A DNA stretch of 64,000 nt from Posidoniimonas corsicana (GTDB taxonomy: Bacteria; Planctomycetota; Planctomycetia; Pirellulales; Lacipirellulaceae). The stretch lies in contig NZ_SIHJ01000006.1 in assembly GCF_007859765.1 (NCBI RefSeq), positions 20,985 to 84,984 on the forward strand, given 5' to 3'. Numbering within the stretch: the stretch's first letter is position 1; each line of letters opens with the position of its first letter. Shown one piece after another: positions 31,714 through 41,228 of the stretch. The notes beneath the pieces are model-generated. The model worked only from the letters and a program-made list of their open reading frames with translations, was not told the origin of the DNA and ran no database searches. Position numbers and translations under genes: made by a program.

Positions 31714-32774
31714 GACTTGGCTTCGTCCTTCGTGTCGGACCTATTGGCGGTGCTCTTCGTGCCGGTCTGCTTAGCGCGGGCCTCGACGCGTTTCTGGTAC
31801 TCGTCGATGTTGTCCTTGTTGATCGCCTCGACGCTCACGTGGATTGCCCCCCGGCCGACCACCGGCAGGTACTCCTGCTCACCCCGGTAGAGCGAAACGA
31901 GCATTCGCACGGCCTCGTCTCCGTACTTGAACGGGTCTTGAGCGATGGTGGCTTCGATATGGCCCTCTCGCACACCGGCCAGTGTCTCGGGCAGCGTGTC
32001 AAACGTGACCAGCTTGATCTTGTCCAGCTTGCCATCGGCCTTGAGCACCTCCAGCAGAAGCGGCGCGTGCCGGGCGTTCATGCCCACCAGACAGGCAAGG
32101 TCAGAATGGTCGGCGAGCGCTTTGCGGATGTTCTCGCGACACTTGTCGTCGTCCCCTTCATCGGTGAAGTAACCGACTACCTCGTAACGCTCGTCGACGA
32201 CCTCATCTTCGGGGTTCGGCGACTCCTCAATACGGGTCTTGAACCCGCCGCGTCGGTCCTGCATGTTGCTCTTGGTGGTGTTTACCATGAGCACGGCAAT
32301 CTTGCCCCCTTCGGGCAGCGTCTGCTTTACGAGCGTCCCCGCCCGCAAACCGGCGCTAAAGTTGCTGGTCCCCACGAACCCGTGGCGTGAGGAGAGCGGC
32401 GAGTCGGAGTCGAAGGTCACCACCGGGCGGTCTGCCGCCAGGGCGTTGATGACGGTGATCTGACCGTCGGCGTCGACCGGGCTGACGGCGATCCCGTCAA
32501 ACTTGTCGGCGCTGAGCGTGCTGAGCACCTCGTTCTGCTCCTGCACGTTCTCGGTCTGCTCAAGCATCCGCACTTCGAGCTGCACGCCGAGATCATCCGC
32601 CGCGTGCCGGGCGCCCGCGGCCGCGGTCTCCCAGTACTCGCCATCCCCCGCGGTGACAAACGCGATCCGCGAGGGCGGGTCGCGGCTCACCTCCGCGTCG
32701 GCATTCATGCGGAACCAACCGATTGCCGCCAGCGCGACGACCACCGCGATCCAGAAGGGCGGTTTCTTGAGCAT
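31710..32774 (-). CDS. Orphan ribose-type sugar-binding protein, membrane-anchored or secreted
   Basis: The protein has about 354 residues from the ATG preceded by GAGGACAGACGG. A hydrophobic N-terminal segment (FWIAVVVALAAIGWF) lacks a lipobox and could be a signal or an anchor. The rest is a type-I periplasmic binding protein: RIAFVTAGDGEYWETAAAGA, DGIAVSPVDADGQITVINAL, VVTFDSDSPLSSRHGFVGTS and LACLVGMNARHAPLLLEVLK. The C-terminus is Lys/Asp/Glu-rich. No permease or ATPase gene adjoins it; the only ABC transporter in the window is at 53-56 kb with its own binding protein. It may feed that transporter or act as a sensor. It is co-transcribed with the esterase and GH78. Confidence 0.88.
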   Translation of the reverse strand: MLKKPPFWIAVVVALAAIGWFRMNADAEVSRDPPSRIAFVTAGDGEYWETAAAGARHAADDLGVQLEVRMLEQTENVQEQNEVLSTLSADKFDGIAVSPVDADGQITVINALAADRPVVTFDSDSPLSSRHGFVGTSNFSAGLRAGTLVKQTLPEGGKIAVLMVNTTKSNMQDRRGGFKTRIEESPNPEDEVVDERYEVVGYFTDEGDDDKCRENIRKALADHSDLACLVGMNARHAPLLLEVLKADGKLDKIKLVTFDTLPETLAGVREGHIEATIAQDPFKYGDEAVRMLVSLYRGEQEYLPVVGRGAIHVSVEAINKDNIDEYQKRVEARAKQTGTKSTANRSDTKDEAKS

Positions 32775-32838
32775 CCGTCTGTCCTCAGGAAGAGTACGTA
32801 AGAGGAGATCTACGCTGGGCATCGCCAGCAGCCCTGGG

Positions 32839-32844
32839 ATTATA
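32839..32844 (-). promoter_or_regulatory. Candidate -10 element (TATAAT) for the binding protein-esterase-GH78 unit
   Basis: On the minus strand a perfect TATAAT stands 64 nt upstream of the binding-protein ATG, in the 207-nt gap after the DUF1501 gene. The matching -35 (about TGATTC) is weak. It would give this three-gene unit its own promoter inside the longer leftward gene set. Confidence 0.45.
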
Positions 32845-32981
32845 CTCGATCCACGTCACAGGAATCACGCGCAGCCCCAAAAACCGGCCGGTCCTGCGAC
32901 GCGGTGGAATCCCATGGCACGCCAAGCCGGTGCGTCCCCCCTAGCCACCCAACCGTCAGGGTCGCGACCGGACTGGGCGCG

Positions 32982-34442
32982 TCAGGCCAGCAGGTCGTGG
33001 ATCACAAGCGCCGGCTCGACACCGGTTAGCTTCTGGTCGAGACCCTGCGACTTGAATGTAAGGCGTTCGTGGTCCAGGCCCAATGTGTGTAGGATCGTGG
33101 CGTGCAGGTCCCGGACGTGCACCGGGTTCTCCACGGCGTTGAAGCCGAGTTCGTCGGTGCCGCCGTAGACTTGCCCGGCGCGGACGCCGCCGCCAGCGAG
33201 CCACATGGTAAACGCGTTAGGATGGTGGTCGCGGCCATCGGCGCCCGCGCCCTCGACCATCGGGGTGCGACCGAACTCACCGCCCCAAACCACCAACGTG
33301 TCCTCCAGCAGGCCGCGCTGCTTCAGGTCTTTGATCAGCGCAGCGGCTGCGCGGTCGGTCCGCTGGCAGTTGAGTTCCAGATCGATCTTCAGGTTGCCAT
33401 GCTGATCCCACGCTTCGTGGAAGATCTCGACGAACCGAACGCCGCGTTCGACGAGCCTCCGCGCCAGCAGGCAGGTCGCGCCGAAGGACTGTTTGCCGGG
33501 CTCGGCGCCGTACATCTCCAGGATGTGCTGAGGCTCGCTGGACAGGTCCATCGCCTCAGGCGCCGTGGCCTGCATGCGGTACGCCATTTCGTAGCTGTTG
33601 ATGCGGGTGGCGATCTCGGGATCCCCCGACCGTTCCAGATGTATCCCGTTTAGCTGATTGACCGCGTCGACGGTGTCGCGTTGCTGCTGGCGGTCGACTC
33701 CCTGAGGGTTGGAGAGGTACAGCACCGGGTCACCGCTGGTGCGGAACGGGACGCCCTGGTGAGTGGTCGGAAGGAACCCGCTCCCCCAGTTCGCAGCGCC
33801 TCCGCTGGGGCCCTTCTTCCCAGTGCTGAACACCACAAAGCCGGGCAGGTTCTCCGATTCGCTGCCCAGACCGTACAGCGTCCACGCGCCCAGGCTCGCC
33901 TTGCCAAACTGCTGCGAACCGGTACTCATCAGCAATTGTGCGGGGGCGTGGTTGAACGCGTCAGTGTGCATCGACTTGACGATCGCAATGTCGTCAACCA
34001 CCTCCCCCAGGCAGGGGAGGAGCTCTGACATCTCCACACCGCTCTGGCCATACCGCTTGAACTTGAACCGCGGGCTCATCAGCTTCGAGGAGGGGTTGAT
34101 GAACGCCGCCCGGTACCCCTCGATCAAGTGTTTGGGGACGGTTGAGCCATCAAACTTGTTGAGCTCTGGCTTCGGGTCGAACAACTCAACCTGGCTCGGC
34201 CCGCCGGCCATAAACAGGAAGATGACGTTCTTGGCCCGCGGTGTGTGGTGGTGCGTTGTAGCCGCCCCAGTGGCGCCGACGGCAGCGCGGCCCCCTAACG
34301 CCGGGTGGGCCATCGCGATCGATCCCAAACCGACGCCACACTGATGGAGGAACCAGCGGCGCGCTAGAGACCGGGGTTCCGCGTTTCGGTAGAGATGGTC
34401 TTGGCAGTTCACGTCGCTACTCCCGCGTGATCGTTTCATCAA
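32982..34442 (-). CDS. DUF1501 family exported protein (sulfatase/alkaline-phosphatase-like fold)
   Basis: The protein has 486 residues and starts 26 nt inside the preceding gene. The N-terminus has the arginine-containing export segment RRWFLHQCGVGLGSIAMA typical of DUF1501. Recognisable family blocks are NVIFLFMAGGPSQVELFDPKPELN, GKASLGAWTLYGLGSESENLPGF, LARRLVERGVRFVEIFH, DTLVVWGGEFGRTPM and RDHHPNAFTMWLAGGGVR. DUF1501 is related to the alkaline phosphatase/sulfatase superfamily but has no established reaction. In planctomycetes it is almost always paired with DUF1549/DUF1553 proteins, as here. Its presence in a carbohydrate operon suggests a cell-surface role in polymer handling, unproven. 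Confidence 0.92.
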   Translation of the reverse strand: MMKRSRGSSDVNCQDHLYRNAEPRSLARRWFLHQCGVGLGSIAMAHPALGGRAAVGATGAATTHHHTPRAKNVIFLFMAGGPSQVELFDPKPELNKFDGSTVPKHLIEGYRAAFINPSSKLMSPRFKFKRYGQSGVEMSELLPCLGEVVDDIAIVKSMHTDAFNHAPAQLLMSTGSQQFGKASLGAWTLYGLGSESENLPGFVVFSTGKKGPSGGAANWGSGFLPTTHQGVPFRTSGDPVLYLSNPQGVDRQQQRDTVDAVNQLNGIHLERSGDPEIATRINSYEMAYRMQATAPEAMDLSSEPQHILEMYGAEPGKQSFGATCLLARRLVERGVRFVEIFHEAWDQHGNLKIDLELNCQRTDRAAAALIKDLKQRGLLEDTLVVWGGEFGRTPMVEGAGADGRDHHPNAFTMWLAGGGVRAGQVYGGTDELGFNAVENPVHVRDLHATILHTLGLDHERLTFKSQGLDQKLTGVEPALVIHDLLA

Positions 34443-37400
34443 GGTTTAGCACCACGCGTGACACCGCGGACCAAACTGCCAGGTCTTGCGCGGTAAAGCG
34501 CTCACTCGCCTCGGCCGTGGCGAGCATGCCGTCCAGCGGCTGCAGCTCCCCGGACTCGTACCGCCGGGCCTGCGCCGCTGCGAACGCCTGCAGCGTCCGC
34601 AGCTCTTCACCGCTTGGGTCGCGGCCCAGGCACCGTGCGAAGAGGTACTCGATTCGCTGCGAGTCGTCGTCACCGACACGGTTGAGCGACAGCTTGGCGA
34701 GTGACTGTGCGCACTCGAAGAACAGCTCTTCGTTGAGCAGCGTCAGCGCCTGCAGCGGCGTGTTCGATCGGTCACGCCGCACACACGCGGTTTCGCCGGT
34801 GGGCGCGTCGAAGTTGTGGTAGACCGGGTAGAGCAGCGTCCGGTAGCGGAGCGTGTACATCGCCCGCCGGTACTGGCTCGCTCCGGGATCAAAGTCCCAG
34901 TACTTCTCGGTGTAGCTGGCCGGCTGTCGAAACAGGTACGCCGGCGCCGGCGGGCAGACCGCGGGCCCGCCTGTTGTGCGGTTCAGGAGCCCGCTGGCGG
35001 TCAAGGCGATGTCGCGAACCGCCTCGGCCTGAACGCGGTAGCGGGCGCCGCGGGCGAGCAGCCGGTTTTGCGGGTCGACCTCAAGCAGTTGCCCACTCAC
35101 GCGACTCGACTGCCGGTAGGTGGCGGAGTCGACGATCAGCCTGACAATATGCTGCAGGTCCCACCCGCTGTCCATCAGCTCGACGGCCAGCCAGTCGAGC
35201 AGCTCCGGGTGGCTGGGCGCGGCGCCTTGCAGCCCGAAGTCGCCAGGGGTCTCAACGAGGCCGACGCCGAAGATCGATTGCCACACCCGGTTCACGACCG
35301 ATCGAGCTGTGGTGGGCGAACGGCGGTCGACCAGCCACTCGGCGAAGTCCAGCCGATCCGGACCGGCCACGCCGAGCGGGTGCAGAAACTCTGGGGCGCC
35401 TGGCGACACCGCCTCGGCGGGCTTGGTGTACTCTCCGCGATCCAGTCGTCGCGTCACCCGCGGCGTCTCACGTTGCTGCAGCACCAGCTGCGATACTCCC
35501 CGCGGGTGGTCGGACCACAGCGCCTCGAGCTCCTCGTTTTCGGCCGACCAGTCGGGGCGGGTGGTGCGGTAGAAGCGGAACAGCTCGGCCGTTGTCGCGT
35601 CAGACCAGTCCTCGGCCGGCTCGGCGATCAGCTCACGGATCCGCGCGGTTAATGGGTCTGCAATGGGCTCGGCGTCTGAGGTCACCGACAACCTGAACCG
35701 GCCGATGTTGTTGGTGTGCAGGTCTTTGTGGTAGTCCTGCCCGTGCACCTGAACCAGACGCACCCTGATCTTGGTTCCTGGGTCGCAGCGGAGAGGCTCG
35801 TCGAGCACAAACACCGCCGTCCGCGGCACATTGCTCCTGCCCGGCCCGATGTCGATCCCCCAGGCGGTCTTCTTGTCACCGTCGACGGCGAGGTCTATTG
35901 GGCCGGTCACGCGGCGGCTGCCAGACCCATCGTCGAAACGCGCGGCAAGGTCGGACACGCGGGGTTCGACGTCGGCAAACGCGCGGTCGATCGAAAGCAC
36001 GCGTCGTTTTCCCGGTTGCTTGGGGTCATCAACCTCAACCTGAAACTCGCTGAGCGCGCACAGCCCAAACTCCGAGCGCCCAGGCCCCTGGTGGGGCAGC
36101 GTGGGGTGGTTGAGCAGCTCAAGCCGGAAGGCCGTAACGCGCGGCCCGTCGACCTCCACCTCGAACACCGCATCCAGCTGCGCGGGCGCGTACCCCTCTG
36201 CCAGCACGGAGCCGTCTGGCAAGAGCTGGTGCTTCTGCCCCCCGCTGCCGTCGAGCTTCGGTGCGACCACCTGCCATGCGACCGGCGGACCGGCGCTGGA
36301 AGCCCCTTCTGCCCAGGCGGCCATGCCCTCGCGCCAATTGGGGTTGTCGTCTTGCAGCCGGCGTTCGGCGTCCTCGATCGCTGTCAGCACCGCATCGCGC
36401 TGCTTTCTCGCCTCAGGTGGGTAGAGCGTCACCGACGACTCGTAGGAGTCGTTGAGAAACGCGAGCATCCTGAAATACTCGGTGTGGCTGATCGGGTCGT
36501 ACTTGTGCGTGTGGCACTGGGCGCACTGCAGCGTCACGCCGAGCACCGACTTGCCGATGGCGTCCATGCGGGCGAATAGCTGTTCCATGCGGAACTGCTC
36601 GGGGTCGATGCCGCCCTCTTCGTTGACCATCGTGTTCCGCAAGAACCCGGTCGGGGTCAGGCGGTGGATGTCATCACCCGGCAGCAGGTCGCCGGCGACC
36701 TGCTGCTTGACGAACTCGTCGTACGGCAGGTTCTCGTTCATTGCCGCCACGACCCAGTCGCGGTACATCCAGACTTCGCGGTTGCGGTCCTTCTCGTACC
36801 CGTTCGAGTCGGCGTAGCCGGCGGCGTCCAGCCACCACCGCGCCCAGTGCTCTCCGTAGTGCGGCGAACGCATCAGCTCGTTGACAACCGCGTGGGACGC
36901 GTCATCACCGGGAAGATTGTCGGCCCAGCCGAGCTGCCTCAGCGTGGGGGGAAGGCCTGTCAGGTCCAGGCACAGCCGACGCAGCAGCGTCGGGCCGTCG
37001 GCGGGCGCGGACGGCGTGAGCCCCTCCTCCTCAATTCTTGCTAGGACGAACGCGTCGATTGGGTTGCGCACCCACGAGCGGTCCTTCACCACCGGGGGGC
37101 CGGGACGCTGCGGGGGATCGAATGCCCAGTGCCGCTTGTACTCGGCGCCGGACGCGACCCAACGCTTGAGGGTCTCGACCTGAGAGGGCGTGATCGTCTT
37201 GCCCGAGTCGGGTGGCGGCATCCGCAGGCCCGGATCGTCGGTGACGATGCGCTCGATGAGTTCGCTGGCGGCCGGGTCACCGGGAGAGATGACGTCGCTT
37301 GCTGCGGACGAGTCCGGGTCCTCCCACGCGTCCAGTCTCAGGTCGGCCTTGCGGTGCTCGGCATCGCGTCCGTGGCAATGAAAACAAGCGTCCGACAAGA

Positions 37401-37515
37401 TCGGACGCACGTCGCGATTGAAGTCAACGTCGCCCGCAGAAGCTGCGCACACGATCGGCGTCCAGAACGCCGCGCAAACCAATGAAAGCACCGGAAAGAT
37501 TCGTCGCCGCTTCAT
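34417..37515 (-). CDS. PSCyt1-DUF1549-DUF1553 planctomycete cytochrome-type protein
   Basis: The protein has about 1032 residues from the ATG beginning a signal peptide (MKRRRIFPVLSLVCAAFW). A single haem-binding CxxCH (CFHCH, residues 44-48) lies in the PSCyt1 domain (VDFNRDVRPILSDACFHCHG), followed by DUF1549 (NPIDAFVLARIEEEGL, LTGLPPT, WARWWLDAAGYADSNGYEKD) and, after a beta-rich insert, DUF1553 (DFAEWLVDRRSPTTARSVVN, GDFGLQGAAPSHPELLDWLA, SNTPLQALTLLNEELFFECA). The biochemical role of this planctomycete-specific module is unknown; the haem site implies an electron-transfer or redox step outside the cytoplasm. It overlaps the DUF1501 gene, its usual partner. Confidence 0.93.
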   Translation of the reverse strand: MKRRRIFPVLSLVCAAFWTPIVCAASAGDVDFNRDVRPILSDACFHCHGRDAEHRKADLRLDAWEDPDSSAASDVISPGDPAASELIERIVTDDPGLRMPPPDSGKTITPSQVETLKRWVASGAEYKRHWAFDPPQRPGPPVVKDRSWVRNPIDAFVLARIEEEGLTPSAPADGPTLLRRLCLDLTGLPPTLRQLGWADNLPGDDASHAVVNELMRSPHYGEHWARWWLDAAGYADSNGYEKDRNREVWMYRDWVVAAMNENLPYDEFVKQQVAGDLLPGDDIHRLTPTGFLRNTMVNEEGGIDPEQFRMEQLFARMDAIGKSVLGVTLQCAQCHTHKYDPISHTEYFRMLAFLNDSYESSVTLYPPEARKQRDAVLTAIEDAERRLQDDNPNWREGMAAWAEGASSAGPPVAWQVVAPKLDGSGGQKHQLLPDGSVLAEGYAPAQLDAVFEVEVDGPRVTAFRLELLNHPTLPHQGPGRSEFGLCALSEFQVEVDDPKQPGKRRVLSIDRAFADVEPRVSDLAARFDDGSGSRRVTGPIDLAVDGDKKTAWGIDIGPGRSNVPRTAVFVLDEPLRCDPGTKIRVRLVQVHGQDYHKDLHTNNIGRFRLSVTSDAEPIADPLTARIRELIAEPAEDWSDATTAELFRFYRTTRPDWSAENEELEALWSDHPRGVSQLVLQQRETPRVTRRLDRGEYTKPAEAVSPGAPEFLHPLGVAGPDRLDFAEWLVDRRSPTTARSVVNRVWQSIFGVGLVETPGDFGLQGAAPSHPELLDWLAVELMDSGWDLQHIVRLIVDSATYRQSSRVSGQLLEVDPQNRLLARGARYRVQAEAVRDIALTASGLLNRTTGGPAVCPPAPAYLFRQPASYTEKYWDFDPGASQYRRAMYTLRYRTLLYPVYHNFDAPTGETACVRRDRSNTPLQALTLLNEELFFECAQSLAKLSLNRVGDDDSQRIEYLFARCLGRDPSGEELRTLQAFAAAQARRYESGELQPLDGMLATAEASERFTAQDLAVWSAVSRVVLNLDETITRE

Positions 37516-37531
37516 AACAGGAACACACACT

Positions 37532-38578
37532 CTAGAACGCGTCCAGCTGGCCTTGGTCATGACGCCCACCCAGCATAGCAAACAGCTCGGGGTCGACGTC
37601 GTACAGGATTACGTCGACCGACCCATCGCACATGGCCATGTGCATCGCCGAGGTGTGGACGCTGCCAAACCGCCAGCGCGTCGCGGTGTCGGTAGCCTGA
37701 TCGTCGCGAATCGGCGGCATCAGTTCCATCCCGTTCAGCGTGCCGTTGCCCGTGTAGCCAACGTTGTCCTGGTCGTGGCCCGTGTAAACGCACTGATCGT
37801 CCGACGAGTGCTCGCCGGATTCGTAGTCGTTCTCGTTGAGCGACTTCTCGCCGATCAGCGCCGTCTTAGACGAGCCGTCGACAATCTTCGCCATCGACGT
37901 GGTGCTCCTTTGGAACACGACGCCATTCTGCCGGAAACGACTTGACCACCAGTCGTGCGTCGCCGCTCGGTGGGGGGGCGGGCCTTCCTCCTCGGCGCGG
38001 TTCCAGCTCCCGGCGTTCGCACGGTAGTCGCCACGGGCAACAAAGCACTCAGGCGCTGACGTGGTGCCCGACTTGCACGACCGGGCGTTGTACGCAAGCT
38101 GACCGTAGCTAGGGTCGATCAATGGGTACGTGCGCACACCACGCCGCGACGGGCAGAGGAACATGTCGACCGGGGTGGAAACGAGGCCCAGCATGGCGTC
38201 GTGATCTGCCTGCGGAATATCCTCGCGTGCAGCGAGCCGACGCTTGATATCGCCGCCAAGCTGCCTCCGTGGAGCGAGCTCCATGTACTCGAGGATGTTG
38301 TAGGCCCACCCTCCGGGCTGGTCGGGGCCGTAGCCGGACGCCGCGTCTCCGACCCAGCGGTACCCCCACCCACCAGTGGGGAAGTGCCGGTGCGCGCTCT
38401 CATGATTGAGCATGGCCAGCGAAATCTGCCGCAGGTGGTTCTTGCACGTCGCACGGCGAGCCGCCTCCCGCGCCGCCTGCACGGCTGGGAGCAGCAATGC
38501 GATCAACACGCCAATGATGGCGATCACGACCAGCAACTCGACGAGCGTGAACCCGCGTGCGTGTTGGCTTCGAAACAT
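37532..38578 (-). CDS. DUF1559 prepilin-like protein
   Basis: The protein has about 348 residues from the ATG beginning [18 protein letters not shown]. The N-terminus is a type IV pilin/pseudopilin signal ([20 protein letters not shown]) with the planctomycete extension [14 protein letters not shown]. The C-terminal H-x9-DG motif is present ([12 protein letters not shown]). DUF1559 proteins are hugely expanded in planctomycetes and are thought to form fibre- or pilus-like surface structures; function is not settled. This copy lies 16 nt upstream of the PSCyt1 gene and belongs to the same leftward set. It could take part in binding or uptake of the polysaccharide (inference). Confidence 0.92.
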   Translation of the reverse strand: MFRSQHARGFTLVELLVVIAIIGVLIALLLPAVQAAREAARRATCKNHLRQISLAMLNHESAHRHFPTGGWGYRWVGDAASGYGPDQPGGWAYNILEYMELAPRRQLGGDIKRRLAAREDIPQADHDAMLGLVSTPVDMFLCPSRRGVRTYPLIDPSYGQLAYNARSCKSGTTSAPECFVARGDYRANAGSWNRAEEEGPPPHRAATHDWWSSRFRQNGVVFQRSTTSMAKIVDGSSKTALIGEKSLNENDYESGEHSSDDQCVYTGHDQDNVGYTGNGTLNGMELMPPIRDDQATDTATRWRFGSVHTSAMHMAMCDGSVDVILYDVDPELFAMLGGRHDQGQLDAF

Positions 38579-38651
38579 GCCGTCTGCTCCGCCTGTTTGA
38601 TTCGGGGAACGCCGCCACAGCAATGAGGGGGCAGTTGGCCGGCGCGCCCGA

Positions 38652-39587
38652 TTAGACGCCGGCGGCCATCGCCTCGCTTACATCGGAGATCACCGCCTGC
38701 ACCTCTGCCTGGCGAGAGGTTGGCAGGGCCGCGTGGGGCGCCGCCATCGTCCGGCCGCAGATGGAAATCTCTTCCAGCCCCGCCTTCAGCCCCTGGATGC
38801 AGCCGGTGCCGCCGTCGGCGCTGAGCCGGTACAGGGCGTCGAGCCGCTCAACCACCAGCTGCAGCTCCTCTGCCTGCTCGTGGTTGCCTTCGACAACCGC
38901 CTTGTAGAGATCGACAAACAACCTGGGGAAGAGGTTGGCGCCGCCGCACACTCCGCCGGTGCCGCCCATCTCAAGCGACTGCTTCAACAGCAACTCGGGG
39001 CCCGTCATCATCGCCCAGTCGGGGCGGCTGGCGGAAGCGTCGCGCATGGCCTCGAACTGTTCGAGGTCGCCGGAGCTGTCCTTGAACCCAATCACTCGCG
39101 GGTCCGACGCCATCCGACGCACGGTGTCGGCCTGGAAGCTCGCCTTCGTGAGCGCAGGCATGTTGTACATTACGACCGGCAGCGGCGATTGGATCGCCAA
39201 CTGCTCGATACACCGCAACAGGTCAACCTGGGATACCGGAAAGTAGCACGGCGGGGCGTACACCGCGGCGCTGGCGCCGGCCGCGTGCGCGTGCCTCGCC
39301 AGCAGGATCGACTCAGCTAGGGAAGTGTCGGTCACGCCCACCAGCACTGGCGCCCGCCCCGCAACGAGATCGCACACGCGGTCAATCAGATCTCGCTGCA
39401 GCCGACCGCTGAGCAGCGGCCCCTCGCCGGTCGTACCCAGCACAAACAGACCGTGAACGCCCCCCTGCAGGATGTGCTCAACCAGGCGTTGCAGACCCAC
39501 CACGTCGAGCTCACCGTCGGCCGTGAGCGGGGTAACCATCGGCGGCACAATGCCAGACAGAGGAGCGGGAAGAGAAGTAGTCTGCAT
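38652..39587 (-). CDS. DapA/N-acetylneuraminate-lyase family aldolase or dehydratase
   Basis: The protein has 311 residues, a normal length for the family, and no signal peptide, so cytoplasmic. Motifs are intact: [13 protein letters not shown] near residue 48, the tyrosine of [10 protein letters not shown] (about 141) and the Schiff-base lysine in [10 protein letters not shown] (about Lys169). Members act on pyruvate-derived 2-keto-acids: dihydrodipicolinate, Neu5Ac, 2-keto-3-deoxygluconate and related ulosonates. A biosynthetic DapA role is unlikely because the gene follows a sialidase-fold protein by 64 nt in a polysaccharide operon. A catabolic 2-keto-3-deoxy-sugar-acid aldolase, possibly for KDG, Kdo or Dha from pectin, is the working idea. 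Confidence 0.88.
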   Translation of the reverse strand: MQTTSLPAPLSGIVPPMVTPLTADGELDVVGLQRLVEHILQGGVHGLFVLGTTGEGPLLSGRLQRDLIDRVCDLVAGRAPVLVGVTDTSLAESILLARHAHAAGASAAVYAPPCYFPVSQVDLLRCIEQLAIQSPLPVVMYNMPALTKASFQADTVRRMASDPRVIGFKDSSGDLEQFEAMRDASASRPDWAMMTGPELLLKQSLEMGGTGGVCGGANLFPRLFVDLYKAVVEGNHEQAEELQLVVERLDALYRLSADGGTGCIQGLKAGLEEISICGRTMAAPHAALPTSRQAEVQAVISDVSEAMAAGV

Positions 39588-39651
39588 TGCGGGAAGCCAG
39601 TAGATTAGTTCGACAACAGGAGTGGCTTAGCCATGTCTCGATATGAGCTAG

Positions 39652-40866
39652 CTACGGAGTGGTCCGCGAGCCGTCGCGGGCGGGCCACACGCCGTCCTGA
39701 ATCGGTTGGGTCACAAACTCTCGAGGGTCGAGCACGACGTGCTTGATCCGCTCGCGTTTCCAGGTGTACGTGATGTGCACTAGCCCGTCGGAGGTTTGGA
39801 TAGCAGCGGGGTACGAGAACCCAGCCGGCGCCTGAGGGTCGTCCTCAAGCACCAACGCCGCTTCCCACGCCTTCCCGTCGTCAGACACCGCAACGTTTAG
39901 AGGGCTACGACCATCACTGCTGTGATTGTAGACCAGCAGGTGGCGACCGTCCGCAAGCGTAACCGCGTCAGTGCCTGCACTGGGGTTGGGCAGTCCAAGC
40001 CGGGTGACTTCGGACCAGGTCTCTCCCTGGTCACGGGACCAAGTCTGAAACACTCCGCTATGGCGGGTGCGACCGATCGCCTGCAGGCGTCCGTCCTTGT
40101 GGACCAAAACGCTGGGCTGAATGGCCCGGATACCATCGGCAGCGGGGATGGGCTCCGTCCGACGAAACTCCTTGGCCATTGGGCCGGTGAACTCAAAGTG
40201 AAGCCGCCAGCCCTGGTCTTCGGTGCTCGTCGGGAGCACCACTTTTCCACCTGCCAGCTCGACAGGTTTGTTCTTGATTGGGCCGAGGATGCCGTCCGGC
40301 AGACGACGCGGCTTTGACCAGGACTCACCGTGGTCGGCAGACGTCATCAGCATGCCCCACCAGTCGCGGGGGGTGGGCCCCACCTTGTAATAGAGCTGCA
40401 GCGGGCCGTCGCTCGATTGGAACAGGACCGGGTTCCAAGTGGGGTGGCGGGTGTCAGAACCGACCCGTCCGTCCGCTACCGGCTTGGGCTGCCCCCACTT
40501 TCCGTCGACAAACGCCGCTGTCCAGATTTCCACGTCGGGGTGCCGCTCGTGGGTTCCGCCAAACCAGGCTGCAAGCAGACCGCTAGGCGTCTCGACCAAC
40601 GTCGAGGCGTGGCACGACGGGAACGGGGCGGACTCGTAGATAAAGCCCGAAGACACCCAACCCGGGCCCATGGCACTCTCCTTGGCCCGGCTTGGGACCG
40701 GCCCCACCAGCAGCCCCACCAGCAGGAGCGCTACCGTTAGTCGGGTGTGCGGGATGGATGAAAGCAAGTTCCTGGCCCTAGTGCGATTGAGTCGACACGG
40801 AACGTTCGCATTCGATATGCGGCACGCCCTCTGCCCGGCGACGGTGTACGCGGGTTCCTTAAGCAT
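39652..40866 (-). CDS. Sialidase-fold (BNR/Asp-box) beta-propeller protein
   Basis: The protein is up to 404 residues; the true start is uncertain because the signal-like segment (RLTVALLLVGLLVGPVPSRA) begins about 40 residues after the first ATG and a non-ATG start may be used. Three Asp-box repeats are visible (SADHGESW, SRDQGETW, SDDGKAW), with SCHASTLVETPSGLLAAWFGG at the first blade. Such proteins include sialidases, Kdo- and KDN-releasing GH33 enzymes, and seven-bladed polysaccharide lyases. The sialidase arginine triad could not be placed. Sialic acid is not expected in plant pectin, and the downstream aldolase handles keto-acids, so release of an ulosonic acid from RG-II is plausible but unproven. 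It is first in the leftward gene set. Confidence 0.75.
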   Translation of the reverse strand: MLKEPAYTVAGQRACRISNANVPCRLNRTRARNLLSSIPHTRLTVALLLVGLLVGPVPSRAKESAMGPGWVSSGFIYESAPFPSCHASTLVETPSGLLAAWFGGTHERHPDVEIWTAAFVDGKWGQPKPVADGRVGSDTRHPTWNPVLFQSSDGPLQLYYKVGPTPRDWWGMLMTSADHGESWSKPRRLPDGILGPIKNKPVELAGGKVVLPTSTEDQGWRLHFEFTGPMAKEFRRTEPIPAADGIRAIQPSVLVHKDGRLQAIGRTRHSGVFQTWSRDQGETWSEVTRLGLPNPSAGTDAVTLADGRHLLVYNHSSDGRSPLNVAVSDDGKAWEAALVLEDDPQAPAGFSYPAAIQTSDGLVHITYTWKRERIKHVVLDPREFVTQPIQDGVWPARDGSRTTP

Positions 40867-41228
40867 ACCCAGTTAGTCCCGCGTACCCGGACGAGACCCG
40901 AGCCTCATTCAGGACAAAACAGGCGGCGACGGGTCGCATTCAGACCAGGAAACTGACGCTGGATGCTGCTAGACACCTCGCCTCTTCGTGCATTTCAACG
41001 CACCCCAGGGTCTGAGAAACGCAAATGCGACGAGTGCTGGTCGCTTTGCAACGATCGGCATCCCGAAAGCGTTGACGCTGCGGGCCGCGCCGTCACAGAA
41101 TGAAATTGTGCCACTTGAGTGCTGCCCGCACTCCACTGGCATTCCAGAGTCTAGCAAAGGACTTACGTCCGCTAGCAGGAAACTTTTCGACCGCGTCTTT
41201 TCACCACTGCTCCTATCAGGCGACGGCC
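40867..41228. promoter_or_regulatory. Divergent control region between the sialidase-fold operon and the GntR gene
   Basis: This 362-nt gap separates the leftward 41-27 kb gene set from the two regulator genes. No gene is supported in it. It is the natural place for the promoters of both directions and for a GntR operator. I did not find a strong consensus promoter. Confidence 0.45.
41151..41175. promoter_or_regulatory. Interrupted palindrome, possible GntR operator
   Basis: Arms CTAGC/GCTAG with an inner GGAC/GTCC pair form a partly symmetric 25-nt element about 54-78 nt before the GntR start. GntR/FadR regulators commonly bind short palindromes beside their own gene. The assignment is based on position and symmetry only. 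Confidence 0.3.

Noticed and set aside
32880..32910. Possible intrinsic terminator (CCGGCCGG next to a T-run on the minus strand) after DUF1501.
   Set aside because: The palindrome has no loop and could not form a stable hairpin of normal geometry.
38652..39587. Biosynthetic dihydrodipicolinate synthase (dapA).
   Set aside because: Placed in a polysaccharide operon behind a sialidase-fold protein; a catabolic keto-acid aldolase fits better.
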